Assembly (NCBI GenBank): GCA_002785985.1
Contig: NHNU01000002.1
Span: forward strand, 930,001-994,000
Source of the DNA: Microcyclosporella mali
Lineage: Eukaryota; Ascomycota; Dothideomycetes; Mycosphaerellales; Mycosphaerellaceae
Length of the DNA stretch: 64,000 nucleotides
Direction: 5' to 3'
The notes under the pieces are model-generated. The model made no database searches. It worked only from the letters and a program-made list of their open reading frames with translations, and was not told the DNA's origin. A program made the translations under genes and the position numbers. Numbering within the stretch: the stretch's first letter is position 1; each line of letters starts with the position of its first letter. This document shows, piece after piece, positions 63,036 through 64,000 of this stretch.

Positions 63036-64000
63036 ATGCTGGACTTCATGGACTATGTCCAGGCGGCCTTCTACCGCACCTCGCGCTGGAATGTTGACAA
63101 CAGCTATGCCTCCTTAACCACCACTCCGACGAACCTGCTCGACTTCCGTATACCACATGGTATTTGCTTACACATCTCCTCGCTTTCCTCGCCCAACTTC
63201 GCGACAAGCTACACTCTAGGCAGTCAGGGGGTTGTGGATGGATCCCTGAGCTTCTTATACTCCACCTTGGGCCTGAGGGTTGCAAGCAGGAGTAGCGATG
63301 TCTACCTTAGGAACTTCATAAAAGGCTATAGGCACTTGCAGGAGCTGCGAGCGCCAGAAGGAAAGGTGGGATTTGGCAGTTGGACAGGAACGAAAGATAC
63401 ACTACTATATGGACGGCTATATCTACCTTCGAGCACGTTGGAAGCCATGTACCTGCGGAGACTCTCGCCTACACGTCTGTTGCGCCTGAACTGTGTGTCT
63501 GATGGCAATTTGCCGAGTGGCGGTACATTACTGGCAGTCTTACAGAACGACCATGGCAAGTACAGCACCGAGTACCTCTACTCTACCGACTCGTCGCTGC
63601 TGGGTGTACGGGGACTGTACAACTTCGGTTACGATCCTCGCTTCCCTCACTATCAACCCTCGTCGCGTCTACCTGCACATCCTTGGGATCATCAGAATGG
63701 CCGTTTGAGTGCGGGAGCAGAGGCATACTTCAGCCCTGTCAACAAGAGTGGTGGCATTAGCACAGGTCTTCGATTCACGACACTCCCAATTCATGCTGGC
63801 TTTCCCTATACGATGGCCTTGACTGTCAATCCTCTCATGGGCAACCTAAGCTCTACATATGCCGTCAAAGCTGGCCCAAATCTTGCTCTCTGCTCGCGCT
63901 TCGACTTCAACGTGTACAGCTACGAAAGTGACGTCGTTGTTGGCCTGGAGCTCTGGCAACGTGAGCAGACAGCTGCGCATCTGGCATGGGTGGTCGACAA
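63036..64000 (+). CDS. MDM10: Mitochondrial distribution and morphology protein Mdm10 (3' end outside window)
   Basis: Beta-barrel of the mitochondrial outer membrane, part of the ERMES ER-mitochondria tether and of the SAM assembly complex. The open frame runs from the ATG at 63036 to the window edge, 321 codons, with no stop. The N-terminus MLDFMDYVQAAFYRTSRWN is the family start, followed by the block FATSYTLGSQGVVDGSLSFL and the later TEYLYSTDSSLLGVRGLYNF. GLRFTTLPIHAGFPYTMALT and NPLMGNLSSTYAVKAGP are conserved strands. About 100-130 residues and the final strands lie beyond the window. No intron is needed so far. Confidence 0.93.
   Translation, partial: MLDFMDYVQAAFYRTSRWNVDNSYASLTTTPTNLLDFRIPHGICLHISSLSSPNFATSYTLGSQGVVDGSLSFLYSTLGLRVASRSSDVYLRNFIKGYRHLQELRAPEGKVGFGSWTGTKDTLLYGRLYLPSSTLEAMYLRRLSPTRLLRLNCVSDGNLPSGGTLLAVLQNDHGKYSTEYLYSTDSSLLGVRGLYNFGYDPRFPHYQPSSRLPAHPWDHQNGRLSAGAEAYFSPVNKSGGISTGLRFTTLPIHAGFPYTMALTVNPLMGNLSSTYAVKAGPNLALCSRFDFNVYSYESDVVVGLELWQREQTAAHLAWVVD

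Noticed and set aside
1..64000. Transposons, RIP-type AT-rich blocks, CRISPR arrays, viral insertions
   Set aside because: No transposase, reverse transcriptase, terminal repeats, direct-repeat arrays or AT-rich tracts were seen on reading both strands.

Overview
The window is nuclear DNA of a filamentous ascomycete. The evidence is dense spliced genes with short GT-AG introns (about 40-75 nt), a Zn2Cys6 regulator, Hda1, Mdm10, TRAPP-II, TSC2 and DUF829/DUF3431/DUF7136 proteins, and even base composition with no AT-rich repeat blocks. Gene content and protein character fit a Dothideomycete, possibly Mycosphaerellales; that placement is inference. I found 27 protein genes (two cut by the window edges) and one intron-containing tRNA gene. 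There is no transposon, CRISPR array, rRNA or prophage. Exon limits come from splice signals, frame and family continuity.

Layout. 1-4.3 kb: 3' part of an MFS drug/polyamine-type transporter, an amino-acid permease, and a DUF829 (PaxU/TMEM53-like) hydrolase. 4.6-14.4 kb: housekeeping genes SDA1 (60S biogenesis), tRNA-Arg(UCG), CTU2 (tRNA thiolation) and TRS120 (TRAPP-II). 14.4-19.3 kb: a long promoter shared with a divergent, N-terminally short TSC2. 20.4-23.2 kb: a secreted DUF7136 protein and a LAG1-type ceramide synthase. 24.1-30.5 kb: a metabolic stretch with a cytochrome b2-like lactate/2-hydroxyacid dehydrogenase, a Zn2Cys6 factor and a 13-exon amino-acid permease. 31.8-37.1 kb: a large secreted protein without a recognised family, an Rch1/SLC10A7-like transporter and a zinc alcohol dehydrogenase. 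37.4-50.5 kb: a Yap1-binding (DUF1760) protein, an acidic mitochondrial protein, a short hypothetical protein, a secreted M24 peptidase-like protein, ERD2 and EDC4.

50.8-56.1 kb is the most interesting part: a divergent pair coding for a YcsF/PxpA-type protein and a 1236-residue biotin carboxylase-PxpC-PxpB-biotin carrier fusion. This matches the lactam-utilisation (lam) locus known genetically in Aspergillus nidulans and resembles bacterial 5-oxoprolinase operons that carry biotin enzymes. The two genes share a 360-bp promoter with three GATA-factor sites, as expected for nitrogen control. 56.2-64 kb: a transporter-like membrane domain fused to DUF3431, the class II histone deacetylase HDA1, and the 5' part of MDM10.

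Most genes are unrelated housekeeping neighbours. Only the lam pair, and perhaps the dehydrogenase/regulator/permease stretch, look functionally linked.
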